Part shown: one piece after another, positions 1 through 9,674 of the stretch
Layout of the letters: every line of letters starts with the position of its first letter
Numbering within the stretch: the first letter of the stretch is position 1
From: Priapulus caudatus
Taxonomy: Eukaryota > Priapulida > Priapulimorpha > Priapulimorphida > Priapulidae
Assembly (NCBI RefSeq): GCF_000485595.1
Contig: NW_014577138.1
Coordinates: 167,797 to 229,015, forward strand
Reading direction: 5' to 3'
Length of the DNA stretch: 61,219 bases
The notes under the pieces: model-generated
What the model saw: only the letters and a program-made list of their open reading frames with translations
Told to the model about the DNA's origin: nothing
The model's database searches: none
Made by a program: the position numbers and the translations under genes

Positions 1-250
1 CACGTAGTGTTACGTTCATATTTTGATGGGTTATATATCATGCCCGATTTTGTAAGGGGTACACTGCAATTATTTGATGTAGACACATAGACAGAGGAAG
101 ACTGAGGAAGAGATCTGTTTCTACTGTATGTTGTCAGTTTTAGCCACCTATGAGTTTTCGTGTTTGGGGAGGATTTTCCTTGTTGCATACATACACTGTT
201 TGTGAGTAAAACTTGCGTTATAGCAGTGAAATCTGCTCCACAATGTGAAT

Positions 251-822
251 CAGGGGTCGAAATTAGCGGTATCGCGATATCCGCGGGATAGTAGATTCTT
301 GTGTTGGATACCAGATTTCAATGCTTGGTATCCCGCCGGGATAATAAAAAAAATCTTCAAAATCAGGATAGTGGTTGTTGAGTTATCAACTTTATACGGC
401 AGCGCATCTGAACGAGTGCGCGTAGACCGAGTGCGCGCGATCTGAGCAAGCTCAGGCACCTTTACTATGCCATACTAGCGTTATACAGCAGGCATAGCAT
501 ATTTGCAAGCGTAAGCGATGTTGATCATAAATGTGATGTGTATACATTGTATCAAGCAAACCAGACAATGCGTCTAGACAATACGTCTGAAGTGTACTTG
601 TCTGTGCATATCTGTGAATCAGTTTTCATGTTTTTATATAATAATTACATTACATATTAATAATTTTCAAATGCTATTATTGCATATTTCAAGATTTTGG
701 ATACCAACATTGTTGAAATTACTATCCAAAAAATGGGATACCAGATATTTGGGGGGGATACCAGATTTCAATACTTGGTATCCAAAATGGATACCATAAT
801 AAAAATCTAATTTCGACCCCTG
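251..822. mobile_element. Non-autonomous DNA element (MITE) with 16-bp perfect terminal inverted repeats
   Basis: The left end reads CAGGGGTCGAAATTAG and the right end is its exact reverse complement. Subterminal sequence is also symmetric: a GGATACCAGATTTCAAT-type motif followed by TTGGTATCC occurs near both ends. There is no coding capacity. CAGGG-type ends suggest a hAT-like element, but I could not see a matching 8-bp target duplication (left flank ATGTGAAT, right flank AAACCCTG). It lies in an intron of the ZC3H4-like gene. Confidence 0.75.
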
Positions 823-825
823 AAA

Positions 826-857
826 CCCTGTGGTGACCCTGTGGTGACCCTGTGGTG
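826..857. repeat. Short tandem repeat, 11-bp unit
   Basis: The unit CCCTGTGGTGA is repeated about three times immediately to the right of the MITE end. Confidence 0.8.
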
Positions 858-951
858 AAGGAGGCACGTTTTTTGTTTTAAAATTATGCTTAGAAATTTA
901 TTCTTTAGAATTCAAGTGGGAATATAATACTATCCTTGACCTGTGCACTAG

Positions 952-1061
952 ATGACTACCCATGCAAGTATTTCCATGCTGGTGTTCCTTGTTACCAAGG
1001 AGAGAAGTGCAAATTTTCACATAGTCTTTTAACCAGTGAGACAAGGCCTGTCTTGGAAAAG
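952..1061 (+). CDS. ZC3H4-like: ZC3H4-like exon with CCCH zinc finger
   Basis: Acceptor CACTAG ends at 951 and donor GTAATA starts at 1062. The 110-nt exon begins with two bases that complete a codon, then 36 codons. It has C-X8-C-X5-C-X3-H spacing (C in PCKYF, C in VPCYQ, C in EKCKF, H in FSH), followed by the linker LLTSETRPVLEK that is typical of the last finger of this family. Confidence 0.9.
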
Positions 1062-3406
1062 GTAATAGAACCTTCCTTACTTTTCCCCGTTAACATTGGT
1101 GTTGTGTTCGTCCAGCCAAAAAGCACCATTTTTATTGCCGTATGTAATTCTATTCGCGGTTGGTTTTAGTTTTAGTATCGCTTTTTTCCACCAGATGGAG
1201 GATGAGGCTATCTGACAAGGTATTGCTTTAGTATCACATTTCAGTGTTTCAAAGTGATCTTTTTGTATTAGATCCTGATGAAGGAACAGGAGAGGAAAGA
1301 TCAAAAGAGACGCGAACACTCAAATGAAGAAGACAGTCCTGAAATCAAACAGTCACCTGTAAAACGCAGCCTACTTGGGATGCCTCCCATCACTGTCATC
1401 CAGGAAATGCAAACCCTCAAGGAAAAGGAGAAGACATTGCCGCGGCTCTTAGACCTAGAGTTGCATCCCGTACCAATCAAGGAACCGTAAGTGTGCCGAA
1501 CTTTGTGCTTTTAGGTTGTCACCTATTTAATTTGTGTGTGGTATTTGATTTAGACATTACAAGCTTAAATGACCACGGACAAAGGTTAGGGGAAAAATCA
1601 AGCCGAGAATTGTCACATTTACACTGATGTTAATCTTCGGTTGTCTTTACTTTGATAAAAAATATTTTCATGGGATAAAACTTGTTACTGAGCAATGCTC
1701 CACCATACATAATATTCATCATCAGTATTGCTATATCATAGGTCAGGCTGTTTTTTACCCGAACTGTCTAACATCGTTCACATGCCGATTAGTGTTTGAC
1801 TGCATGAGCTTTAGTTATTCTAGACGAAGAACCAGATGTTAAATCTAGATTCTGCCTTTGTTACAGACCGAGTTTCTACAAAGAAGTGGAAGAGAGGTCG
1901 CCAGAACATGAGAGACACAGCAGGCCGCCGATGGCACTGAGAGGGTCGGGCCGACCTCGCTATCGTGACCCTGTTCACGACTTCATGGACAGGGGGCGCA
2001 GTCACGGGCGTGGCAGAGGGCGTGGCCGGGGTCGGGGCATGCAGCACAGACAGCAGCAGGCATGGGACAGTGGGCAGGACTATTTCAGTGACGAATATCA
2101 GGATTTCCCGAACAAGGGCTACAACTATGACGAGTTTGCCAATGAGCACAATAACGGCAACGAAGGTAGTTTGTCTCATCTCTGTTCTAGTATTTTATTT
2201 TCATTTATTTTTGTTATTTGAAACCAAGATAAATTGTTAATTTGTTATATATAGTTCAATATTATATATATATATATATATATATATTTACTGCCAATTA
2301 TCCTTAAAAACTGCCTTTTAAAACTAGTTTTTATTATAATGCTCATTGATCAGTAGCATCAAGAGTAGATAATAACACGAGTGAGCCACCCGATTCCCGC
2401 ATTTTTAACCGATTTTTCTCATCAAAATTTGCCACCAATAAAGAAGCAAGTGTATACGTTCCTCAGCTTATTATGACCACTAATCACTCACCTTCGTGGT
2501 ACTGATATTCGTTTACATATATTTGCTAGCATATTGCTGTAAATCGTAATCTTGCACGAGCTGAATTCGATCAATTTACCGCTAAAATGGTGACTTGTTG
2601 TGACCTGTTTAGACAACTTGAGAAGCTATCGGGGCGCCAATATTTAGCAACGGACGGTTTCCAAATCATTCGTGCCCCGATAGGGGTTTAATGTACTTGA
2701 TTACCTGCGCGTGCGTAATGTGATACTTACTGCAAACTACTACAGAGAATATTGTTATTATTGTATTATTACTTATGTAGGATAGTATGTCAATTTCTAA
2801 AATGCCGAAATCGGGTGTCTCACTCTTGTGTTATTATCTACTCTTGGTAGCATCAGAAGTAGATAATAGGGAAGGAGTGTAACTTCAATAAACAAGGGAA
2901 ATTCGTCATTTACTAGCCTTAGAATACCTACGATTTACTACGCGTAACTTAACCAACTTGAGCTCAAATCGTACACAATAAACTCGTAAACGAGTCGTTA
3001 GTAGCTGCCTATTGTTTCAAGTTAGGTGGGTTATGGAGTCGCTGCCAACAGAATGGAGAATCGTGTTGTACGTTTTAGTCTGTATCTCCGGATTGCGGGT
3101 GTATACGAGGAAATGATTTCGCACGATGCTAGGCGAATGTACTGTGTACGATTTGAGCTCAAGTTGATTGAGTTACGCCTAGTAAATCGTAGGTATTCTA
3201 AGGCTAGTAAATGACGAATTTCCCTTGTTTATTGAAGTCACACTCCTTCCCTATTATCTACTTCTGGTAACATTGATGCACCAATGTTTGTTGTTTACGC
3301 CACAAACTATAATAATTCTGAACTGATCAGAATTGCTCACGGACTACCAAATTACAAAATCTAATAGTCTGTATGACTACCGGACAATGAAGGTTAATCT
3401 CGCATC

Positions 3407-3465
<59 letters not shown>

Positions 3466-6400
3466 TGCATATTACATTGTATTAGCTATATTATAAGATT
3501 GTAGGGCTGTCCCTTAGAAACCGGGTCGTTTTCGTCACAGACACGTATATGGATATGTTGCTCAGATTTTAGAGTGGTATTTGGAATGGAACATTCACGA
3601 ACTTTCAGAAACAAGTGAAAAATATCAAAAGTACGAAAAATTATAATTGCTGCTGTTGTCGTAGTGCGCAGTGCATGTTGGGATGGCTCACAGTGCATTC
3701 TAAGTGCTTAGTGCAGTAGCTCAGGCAATGACGTCACCAAGAGTTGCATATTTACAAGGCAAGCCGAGACTTGCTCCTCCAGAGATGCATATGCGGGTAT
3801 TTTAAACTGTTCAGGAGACTACATACATAAAAATCTACACATACAGTACTCATGCGGATTAGTTCATGGATTTGGTAAAGTAAACTGTTAGAAACTTCTT
3901 TTAGTAACAATGCCAATTTAAGTCTAACTATTTGTCACTACCATATGGTCACTCGCAGGGAACATTTATCCTTTCCTCCTAATTTACCCTCATTGACTGC
4001 CAACTACATCTACTCCATCAACCCAACACACATCCATTGGATGGGTACTGTGCTAATGAAATAATGTAAGTGATTGCGATAAGATAAAAACGAGAGTTTG
4101 CTTTTCGAAGTTCAAAGCAGTGTAAGAAAATAGTTTGATTCTCAAATTTGATTGTATTTTATTTACAGGGTTCAGTCCCTACCAGCAGCAGGGTTACCAC
4201 AGCGAAAACGAGCAATTCCTTCAGCAGCAGCAGCAACAAGTAGATAAATTTTCTGAGGCTAACGGTGAGCGACAGTTTGAAGAAGAGGACATGCCAAGAA
4301 GGGAGGAAGACCAAAGGTCAGACGACGAAGCTGCTGACCACCGGCTGAAGCCTGACGATGCAGACAATGTGCTCGCACACATGCCGGCCACGCAGCGCCA
4401 GTTGTTTCTGCGCATCCAGCAGCAGCAGCAGCAACATCGTGAGAGCGAGGGCGATGAGGAGCAGGGCAGCGTCGACGGTGAGGTTTCGCAGTCATCAACG
4501 TTGACCACGATGACCGACGCCCGCGACTCAGGTACAATCACTACCCTGTCACAGTTGTGTCTCCTGATCATAATGGATTTAATTTATACAACTGTCAGAT
4601 TGCAGATGCACAGTTGAGGTGCCTAAATATCATTAACATGAACAGTTAAATTATTTCACTATTATCTATATACACTTAAGGTGCAGTTGAGCCACCCAAG
4701 CCAAAAAAGGAGGATGAGGACTGGTATTCTAGTGATGAGGAGGGAGACGGGGCACTTACTGCAGTCCTAAAACAGATGAGAGATGAGGTATGGCTTTTAT
4801 AAAATTCATACACCTGTTATAAAATTGTCTTTTGCTGCATCAAGGGTATCTAGGCTTGTGTGCAGAGTAACACTTAGTTTAAACGTTAGTAAAGTTTAAA
4901 CGCTTGATGTCGTCGAACGTTTTTCTATATAACTATTTCCAACGAGCCCTATACTATATATCGTCTAATATATATCTAATAGTGTTTTATTTACAATCAG
5001 AAGCCGTCGTCTATACTGACTGCGGCATCTAGTTCCTCCCAAGAGACCTCTAGCCTTGCACAGTCAAGCAAAAAGGTGACGCCACCAACAACATCGGCAA
5101 TCGATGTTGCATCAATGCTGTCCGCTCTTCGCAAGAAGGTGACGCAGGTAATGTCATGGCCATATTAGAAAAGTTGTTGATTTCGCATATTTCGTGTGAA
5201 GGTGTAACCCACGTGACATGTGTGCCTTACTTTCAAACCAACATTTTGCAAAAGAGTTTGTGGATCGCTATTCTGATTCGATGTCATCTATTGTGTTTGC
5301 TTGTCACAGGTACAGCAGCTGCAAAAGCCAGCAGATGTGGATATGAGGATGGATCCGAAGAAGCCGCAGGATGTAGACCTGCGAGAGCTGACCTACGACC
5401 CCGGCAGACGAGAAAGGCGGAACTCCAGCAGTAGCTCTTCCTCGGGGACCAGGCGACCTAGTGGGGAGGGTCGCTTCCACCTGATGCCTGTCATGGTGAG
5501 AAAGCCGGATAGGGGAAGTCTCCGGCAGATGCTCGTGCAGAAGAAAGGTTCCGATCCCAACCTGGAGAAGGACCCGCGTGTGCAAAAGCTTCTCAAGGAG
5601 AATCCGTCTCTGCCGGAGATCCTGTTGCCGGACGTTCCCGACATTAAGATGAACACGTCGCTCAGCGGCATGCCGACACTGCCAGACATTCAACTGCCGA
5701 CGATCAACAAACCTAAGCCAGGAGACCCGCGGCTGAAGGTGCAGAAAGCTGATCCGAGAGCTGCTACGGCGACGACAGCGAGCGCAGACCCAAGAAGTAA
5801 GGCCGTCGACCCGAGAGCGGCAAAGTCAGCAGACATGCGCGGTGTGGGTGCTGCTGCAAACAAGCTGGCTGACCCCCGTCCTACAAAGGTCGATCCACGC
5901 CTGGCGCGCATACAGAGTCAGCAGCCTGGCAATATGTCGCCGTCAGTGAGTGCCGGCGACTCGAGGTGGCCTGCAGCGTCTATGCTGCCTAATCTTGGAG
6001 CTGGTGGAATGCCTTTAGGGGTGCCTATTCTGCCAAATGTTCCTCCAGCTCCCCCTGCCCTGCCTAGTTTAATGGGACTAGCACTGACCGGTGGACCACC
6101 ACTAAGTTTAAGAGTACCCTTGGGCATGTCTGTAGGTCTGAGGGGAGAAAGTATAGGTGGTGGTTTTCTAGGACCCCACGGTGGACGCATAAGGCAGCCA
6201 AATTTAAATTATCCGATGCCGCCGGGTGTCATGGGCCCTGGACCATTCGGTCACGTGCAAGGGCCGTTCCCGGACAACCTACGCATACCCCTAGGTTCAC
6301 GAGATCCTCGAGGGTCACGACTGCCCAGGCCTCCCCAGCCACGACCTCTTTTTCAGGGGATGGCAGCAGGAGTTAAGCTTGATGGCAGTATAGATGAAGA

Positions 6401-6839
6401 GGCAGGAGAGCAGGAGCCTTCTCCCACTGTTACGAAGCGTAACGACATTGACGCGCTGCCTCAGACCGACGAAACTAAGGACGGTGAGGGCGCAGCCGTC
6501 GGAAAAGTTGCCGACAAGAAGTGCAAGTTCGAATACAGTTCGCCGCTTGGAGCGTTTGATTCACAGCCAGCAGCCGATGGCTATAACAGCTACAATCGGC
6601 CAAAACGAAAACAAGAGCCCACACATGTGGATACGAATCCCCCACCATTGACCAGAAAGGCAACTGTGGAAATGAAGCCAGCTCCGAAGCAGGACATTGA
6701 TGAGCGAAAGAGTGATGTTGACGAGCGCGTGACAGCAGAAGCTCCGAAAGTGAACCTCGTACTAGACGTTCCAAAACCTGATAAACCGCTAAGTGACGTG
6801 TTTAAGAGCTTTGATCCCACGGCTTCACCATTTTGCTAG
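952..6839 (+). CDS. ZC3H4-like: ZC3H4/ZC3H6-like CCCH zinc-finger protein, 3' eight exons (5' end outside window)
   Basis: Exons, all with AG/GT borders and compatible phases: 952-1061, 1272-1486, 1867-2165, 4169-4531, 4681-4787, 5001-5147, 5310-6839; a further exon or exons must lie upstream of 1. (I list seven bounded exons; an eighth is implied by the phase at 952.) The first exon carries a CCCH finger (CKYFHAGVPCYQGEKCKFSH). Later exons give an Arg/Gly stretch (GRGRGRGRGRG), two Gln runs, an acidic DEDWYSSDEE segment, several DPR-type repeats (DPRLKV, DPRAA, DPRPTK) and the C-terminus FDPTASPFC, which I know from vertebrate ZC3H4 and ZC3H6. Family knowledge: ZC3H4 is a nuclear RNA-binding factor that restricts non-coding transcription together with WDR82; Drosophila suppressor of sable is related. 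The finger, the DPR region and the C-terminus together make the family call firm; ZC3H4 versus ZC3H6 is not decided. The open reading frame ends at TAG 6837-6839. Confidence 0.9.
1272..1486 (+). CDS. ZC3H4-like: ZC3H4-like exon, charged linker
   Basis: Acceptor TATTAG, donor GTAAGT. It encodes a Lys/Glu-rich segment and the motif LLGMPP, then LDLELHPVPIKEP. The exon ends in phase 2 and joins the exon at 1867, which starts with one base. Confidence 0.85.
1867..2165 (+). CDS. ZC3H4-like: ZC3H4-like exon with RG repeats
   Basis: Acceptor GTTACAG, donor GTAGTT. It encodes a Tyr/Asp/Asn-rich low-complexity region with a GRGRGRGRGRG stretch (a possible RNA-binding or arginine-methylation region by analogy with other RG proteins). 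Phase 1 at the end matches the next exon at 4169. Confidence 0.85.
2263..2287. repeat. (TA)n microsatellite
   Basis: Uninterrupted TA dinucleotides in the intron after the RG exon. Confidence 0.9.
2360..2846. mobile_element. MITE A, first of two adjacent related elements
   Basis: Termini CAAGAGTAGATAATAACAC and the inverted equivalent at the right end; similarity continues inward as a CACCCGATT-type motif. It is flanked by GTAGCAT on both sides (2353-2359 and 2847-2853), consistent with a 7-bp target duplication. No ORF. Confidence 0.8.
2854..3266. mobile_element. MITE B, foldback element with about 180-bp inverted arms
   Basis: Termini CAGAAGTAGATAATAGGG and its inverted copy. Nearly the whole element is an inverted repeat (arms about 2854-3030 and 3095-3266) that could form a long hairpin. 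It follows MITE A directly across the shared GTAGCAT, and GTAACAT follows at 3267. The open frame at 3026-3214 is a by-product of the arms. Confidence 0.85.
3410..3457. repeat. (AT)n microsatellite
   Basis: About 24 AT dinucleotides in the ZC3H4-like intron. Between 3460 and 4168 I see only intron sequence. Confidence 0.9.
4169..4531 (+). CDS. ZC3H4-like: ZC3H4-like exon with glutamine runs
   Basis: Acceptor TTTACAG, donor GTACAA. Two CAG-coded polyglutamine tracts (QQQQQQ each) flank an acidic/arginine-rich part with MPATQRQLFLRIQ. The CAG repeats could vary in length between individuals. Confidence 0.85.
4681..4787 (+). CDS. ZC3H4-like: ZC3H4-like exon with DWYSSDEE acidic motif
   Basis: Acceptor CTTAAG, donor GTATGG. 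It encodes KKEDEDWYSSDEEGDG and then LTAVLKQMRDE. The WYSSDEE-type motif followed by a short helix is seen in vertebrate ZC3H4/6. Confidence 0.85.
5001..5147 (+). CDS. ZC3H4-like: ZC3H4-like exon, Ser/Thr-rich
   Basis: Acceptor CAATCAG, donor GTAATG; 49 codons in phase 0. Low-complexity serines, then SMLSALRKKVTQ-like sequence that leads into the last exon. Confidence 0.8.
5310..6839 (+). CDS. ZC3H4-like: ZC3H4-like terminal exon
   Basis: Acceptor GTCACAG ends at 5309. The 1530-nt exon holds RDLTYDP-like ELTYDPGRR, a serine run, the phrase PFHLMPVMVRK-like RFHLMPVMV, repeated DPR motifs, a Pro/Gly-rich middle and KCKFEYSSPLGAFD. It ends with LSDVFKSFDPTASPFC and TAG. The C-terminal motif is the strongest family marker. 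Several overlapping frames on both strands are open because the exon is GC-rich; they are not separate genes. Confidence 0.92.
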   Translation, partial: VQQLQKPADVDMRMDPKKPQDVDLRELTYDPGRRERRNSSSSSSSGTRRPSGEGRFHLMPVMVRKPDRGSLRQMLVQKKGSDPNLEKDPRVQKLLKENPSLPEILLPDVPDIKMNTSLSGMPTLPDIQLPTINKPKPGDPRLKVQKADPRAATATTASADPRSKAVDPRAAKSADMRGVGAAANKLADPRPTKVDPRLARIQSQQPGNMSPSVSAGDSRWPAASMLPNLGAGGMPLGVPILPNVPPAPPALPSLMGLALTGGPPLSLRVPLGMSVGLRGESIGGGFLGPHGGRIRQPNLNYPMPPGVMGPGPFGHVQGPFPDNLRIPLGSRDPRGSRLPRPPQPRPLFQGMAAGVKLDGSIDEEAGEQEPSPTVTKRNDIDALPQTDETKDGEGAAVGKVADKKCKFEYSSPLGAFDSQPAADGYNSYNRPKRKQEPTHVDTNPPPLTRKATVEMKPAPKQDIDERKSDVDERVTAEAPKVNLVLDVPKPDKPLSDVFKSFDPTASPFC

Positions 6840-7860
6840 TCTCCCTGAATGTGCCACTACCCAGCTTAACACAACCCACACTGGTTGGCAGCAGGTTGTG
6901 TTCGATGTTCAATGATTTACTGCCAGTGCGAAGAAGTAGTGAAGTAGTGAAGTCAGTTCCTTGAACATCATTGTGCAGACAATTCTGAGCATGTGCTATG
7001 AAAGCCCACGACTTTCTGTCCTTTGCTACTTGGCAACTAGAGGAATAAAGGAATGAATGTACAGTGTATGAAAACAGTTACTTACCATGGATAATATTAT
7101 GGTGAATATACTGCTGATCTTGCAACAAATTTTATTAGGAATAACATAATATTGAATAGTAGTTATGGGTGATGCCAACAGCTAAGCCTGCTTGCCTGTC
7201 GTCGTGCCTAGGCTGTTCCGTGGCAGCATTCTGACAATTGCCTAAATTATGTGTATCAGTAGACTTGTTTGGCAGGTTTTTTTTAGCTTAGGCAACCTAC
7301 CAAATATAGTCTGTAATTATTGACTTGTTGAAATGTTATGTACTCGCTGTAAATTCTCAAACAGCACGATTTATGTATTTAACTGGTTCAATTATGACGT
7401 ACACAGCAGGCATACATATGGGAAATTGTTGTTCATAGTGAGCCCTAGTGGGTTGTATTGAATGTATGATGTAAATATTGAAGTAATATGAAGTAAATTG
7501 TAATGTTTTTTTCCAGAAATTTCCTTTTTATTGTGTTATTTTTCCAATGATACCAACTATTATCATAGCTTACATGTGACAAAGAAATCTTTCATCAAAG
7601 TAATCCATGAACTTATCCACGATAAGCTTTATTCGTCATGTTACATGCAACCTCCTTTCACCATCAACTCTATATAAGTCACTATAATCATATAAGCTTT
7701 GTAAGGCCACAATGGCCTTTACGGTCACAATAGTTAACGAACGTGCCTGATAGTTTTTGCAGTTGTTCGCAATCTAGTAATTTGCAGAATTCCTCCTTTG
7801 TGTTGTGAGAGTCTAATGTTTATTTATTGAATTTTATCATTGCAATAAAAGTGAACTGCA
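6840..7860 (+). other. 3' UTR of the ZC3H4-like gene with candidate polyadenylation signals
   Basis: No ORF. AATAAA occurs at 7044-7049 and at 7844-7849; the second is followed by GTGAACTGCAG. Either could set the transcript end. I see nothing else between here and the hairpin at 7966. Confidence 0.6.
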
Positions 7861-7965
7861 GTTAGGAGAGATGGTGTCACATTCACAATACCAACTATAA
7901 CTAGAAAGAAGGCACTCGGGGAGTGCGAATCCTCCGCATACGCGATCACTACACCTGTGATATTT

Positions 7966-8004
7966 TCAAGAGCTAATAATACCTCTTGTATTATTAGCTC
8001 TTGA
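7966..8004. repeat. Perfect hairpin, 17-bp arms, 5-nt loop
   Basis: Arm 7966-7982 (TCAAGAGCTAATAATAC) is the exact reverse complement of 7988-8004. The loop is CTCTT. Function unknown; it may be a transposon footprint or a transcript-end structure. Confidence 0.85.
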
Positions 8005-8092
8005 TATTTTGTAGGCTGAGGTTGCTACTTGTAATAGATGACGTTGACCTTGGTTTGTTTTTTGTGCTGAACCGATCGACTATCGCTCAAGG

Positions 8093-8135
8093 GGTCGTTG
8101 TCGTATCAGGTACTACAGATATGTACCCGAGGTAC
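8093..8135 (+). repeat. Left terminal inverted repeat of a 12-kb block
   Basis: Reads GGTCGTTGTCGTATCAGG then TACTACAGATATGTACCC. It matches the reverse complement of 20122-20164 with a few single-base differences. See the findings for the interpretation. Confidence 0.7.
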
Positions 8136-8181
8136 ATATATGTATACACAAAGTGTACCAGACTTGTACTACAGAAGTGTA

Positions 8182-8241
8182 CCCTAACCCTAAACCTAAC
8201 CCTAGCCCTAACCCTAACTCTAACCCTAACCCTAACCCTAA
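8182..8241. repeat. Interstitial telomere-like array, CCCTAA orientation
   Basis: About ten CCCTAA units with minor variants (CCCTAAA, CCTAACC, CCCTAG). Metazoan telomeres are TTAGGG. It sits about 50 bp inside the left inverted repeat. Confidence 0.9.
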
Positions 8242-8266
8242 ACATACCTCATATGAAAATATAAAC

Positions 8267-9674
8267 AACTTTTTTGTTTCAGAGGGTGACTAGCATTTTT
8301 ATGGCATTTATTGAAAGCATGAAATGTGCTTTCCACGACGTTGCCGAGAAGGAGTAAGGTGTCTGATAACCTTTTCGACCTCGAGAGGAGGGCTTAAACA
8401 TGGATTTGTTTCTGTTAGAAAAGAATTTGCTGCCGGTGTTTTCGCTAGATTAGATCTTTACATGCCTGGATGTATGAGCTAGGCTTACAATGTCACACTT
8501 TGAAATTTCAAAAGCTAATTTGGTGGAAGAAGGTTTTTGCTTCCTTAAATCGTATAATTTCTATGGCATTCTGTACTGTCAGTGGTTACATGTACTGTAT
8601 GCCAACTGCCAGCTGCTAGTTGGTGGTGGTAGTACTGTGTGAGTTTTTGCCTGCATTTAATTTATGCAGTAATCCGAAACGAGTTGTGATGTCGAAGCTG
8701 GGGGTCAAAGGTCAAAGGTCATGAGTGTAAAAGAGGGATAACAATACCTCCTTAACTTAAGCCTCGTCTACACGACGAACCTTAAGTTCGAGTTAAGCTA
8801 ACTCGAGTTAGCGATTATGTAAGCGTCTACACGACAAGCAACCGATAGAGCGATTATTACCGAGTTATTGTGCATGCGTGCGTGCGTGTGTATGTAAACG
8901 TGCGTTTCGTGTGTGCGTGCGTGTGCACGTATACGTGCGTGCGTGCGTACGTACACGTGCGTTCGTGCGTGCGTGCGTGTGCACGTACACGTGCGTGCAT
9001 GCGTGAGTGCGTACATGTGCGTGCATGTTGTGCGTGGCGTGCATATGCACGTACAGCGCTGCGTGCATGAGTGTGTGCGTGTGGTGCAAGTACACGTGCG
9101 TGCGCGCGTGCGCAGGTACACGTTGGCGTGCGTGCGCGCGCGTGTGCATGTGCACGTAGGCGTGGCGTGCGTGCGTGCATGCGTGTGCACGTACACGTGC
9201 GTGCGTGCGTACGTGTGGCACGTTACACGTGCGTGTATGAGTGTGTGCGTGCGTGTGCAAGTACGCCGTGCGTGCTGGCGTGTATGTACGTACATCGTAC
9301 TAGTGCTGGCCCCTATCATGGAGGTTAAGCTAACTCGGGTTACAGCGTCTAACAGGCGCCTTAACTCGAGTTAGCTTTGAGCCTCGATCGCACTGGCGAG
9401 GTTAAGCTAACTCGAGTTAAGGCCCCGTGTAGACCGTTAACTCGAGTTAAGGTTCGTCGTGTAGACGTAGCTTTAAGGTATAGGGAGGAAATGCACGAAT
9501 TGCGGCAGCAAATCTAAACGGCTCGACCTATAGGCTCGTGAGAGTCGGTGTATAGCAGCATGGTAAGAAAAGCCATCACTTGTGCCGAAATTGGAGTCAC
9601 AGGTCAAAGGTCAGTGGGGCACAGGGCAGATTTTAGACATTTTCTGAGGACATGGTCTGACAGAGCAATTGAAA
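8267..9674. repeat. Tandem satellite unit 1 (about 1.4 kb)
   Basis: Unit boundaries are set at the recurring AACTTTTTTG motif. Each unit holds a conserved non-coding part, a cluster of AGGTCA half-sites (here 8702-8721), a foldback segment (8756-9477) with a GTGC-rich core, and a second AGGTCA cluster (9594-9613). Frames in the GTGC core give Cys/Val/Arg/Ala or His/Thr/Arg strings and are not genes. Confidence 0.9.
8756..9477. repeat. Foldback segment with GTGC-rich core inside satellite unit 1
   Basis: Ends are inverted: CTTAAGCCTCGTCTACACGA on the left and TCGTGTAGACGTAGCTTTAAG-like sequence on the right (about 40 bp with 2-3 differences). Internal palindromes CTAACTCGAGTTAG and TTAACTCGAGTTAA recur. 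The core (8876-9290) is a degenerate GTGC/GTAC array. The same segment is found in each unit, at about 10155-10866, 11524-12230, 12901-13606, 14275-15705 (interrupted) and from 16438. Confidence 0.8.

Noticed and set aside
3026-3214. 62-codon ORF
   Set aside because: Lies within the arms of the foldback MITE B and mirrors itself on the other strand.
5304-5693. Minus-strand frames opposite the ZC3H4-like last exon
   Set aside because: Shadows of a GC-rich coding exon; no homology recognised.
8182-8241. True chromosome end
   Set aside because: The CCCTAA array is short, degenerate and followed by more than 50 kb of sequence, so it is interstitial.
8798-9374. Long open frames in all directions within 8.8-9.4 kb (also 10.2-10.7, 11.6-12.1, 13.0-13.5 and 14.4-14.75 kb)
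   Set aside because: They translate GTGC/GTAC repeats into Cys-Val-Arg-Ala or His-Thr-Arg strings, repeat in every satellite unit and occur on both strands.
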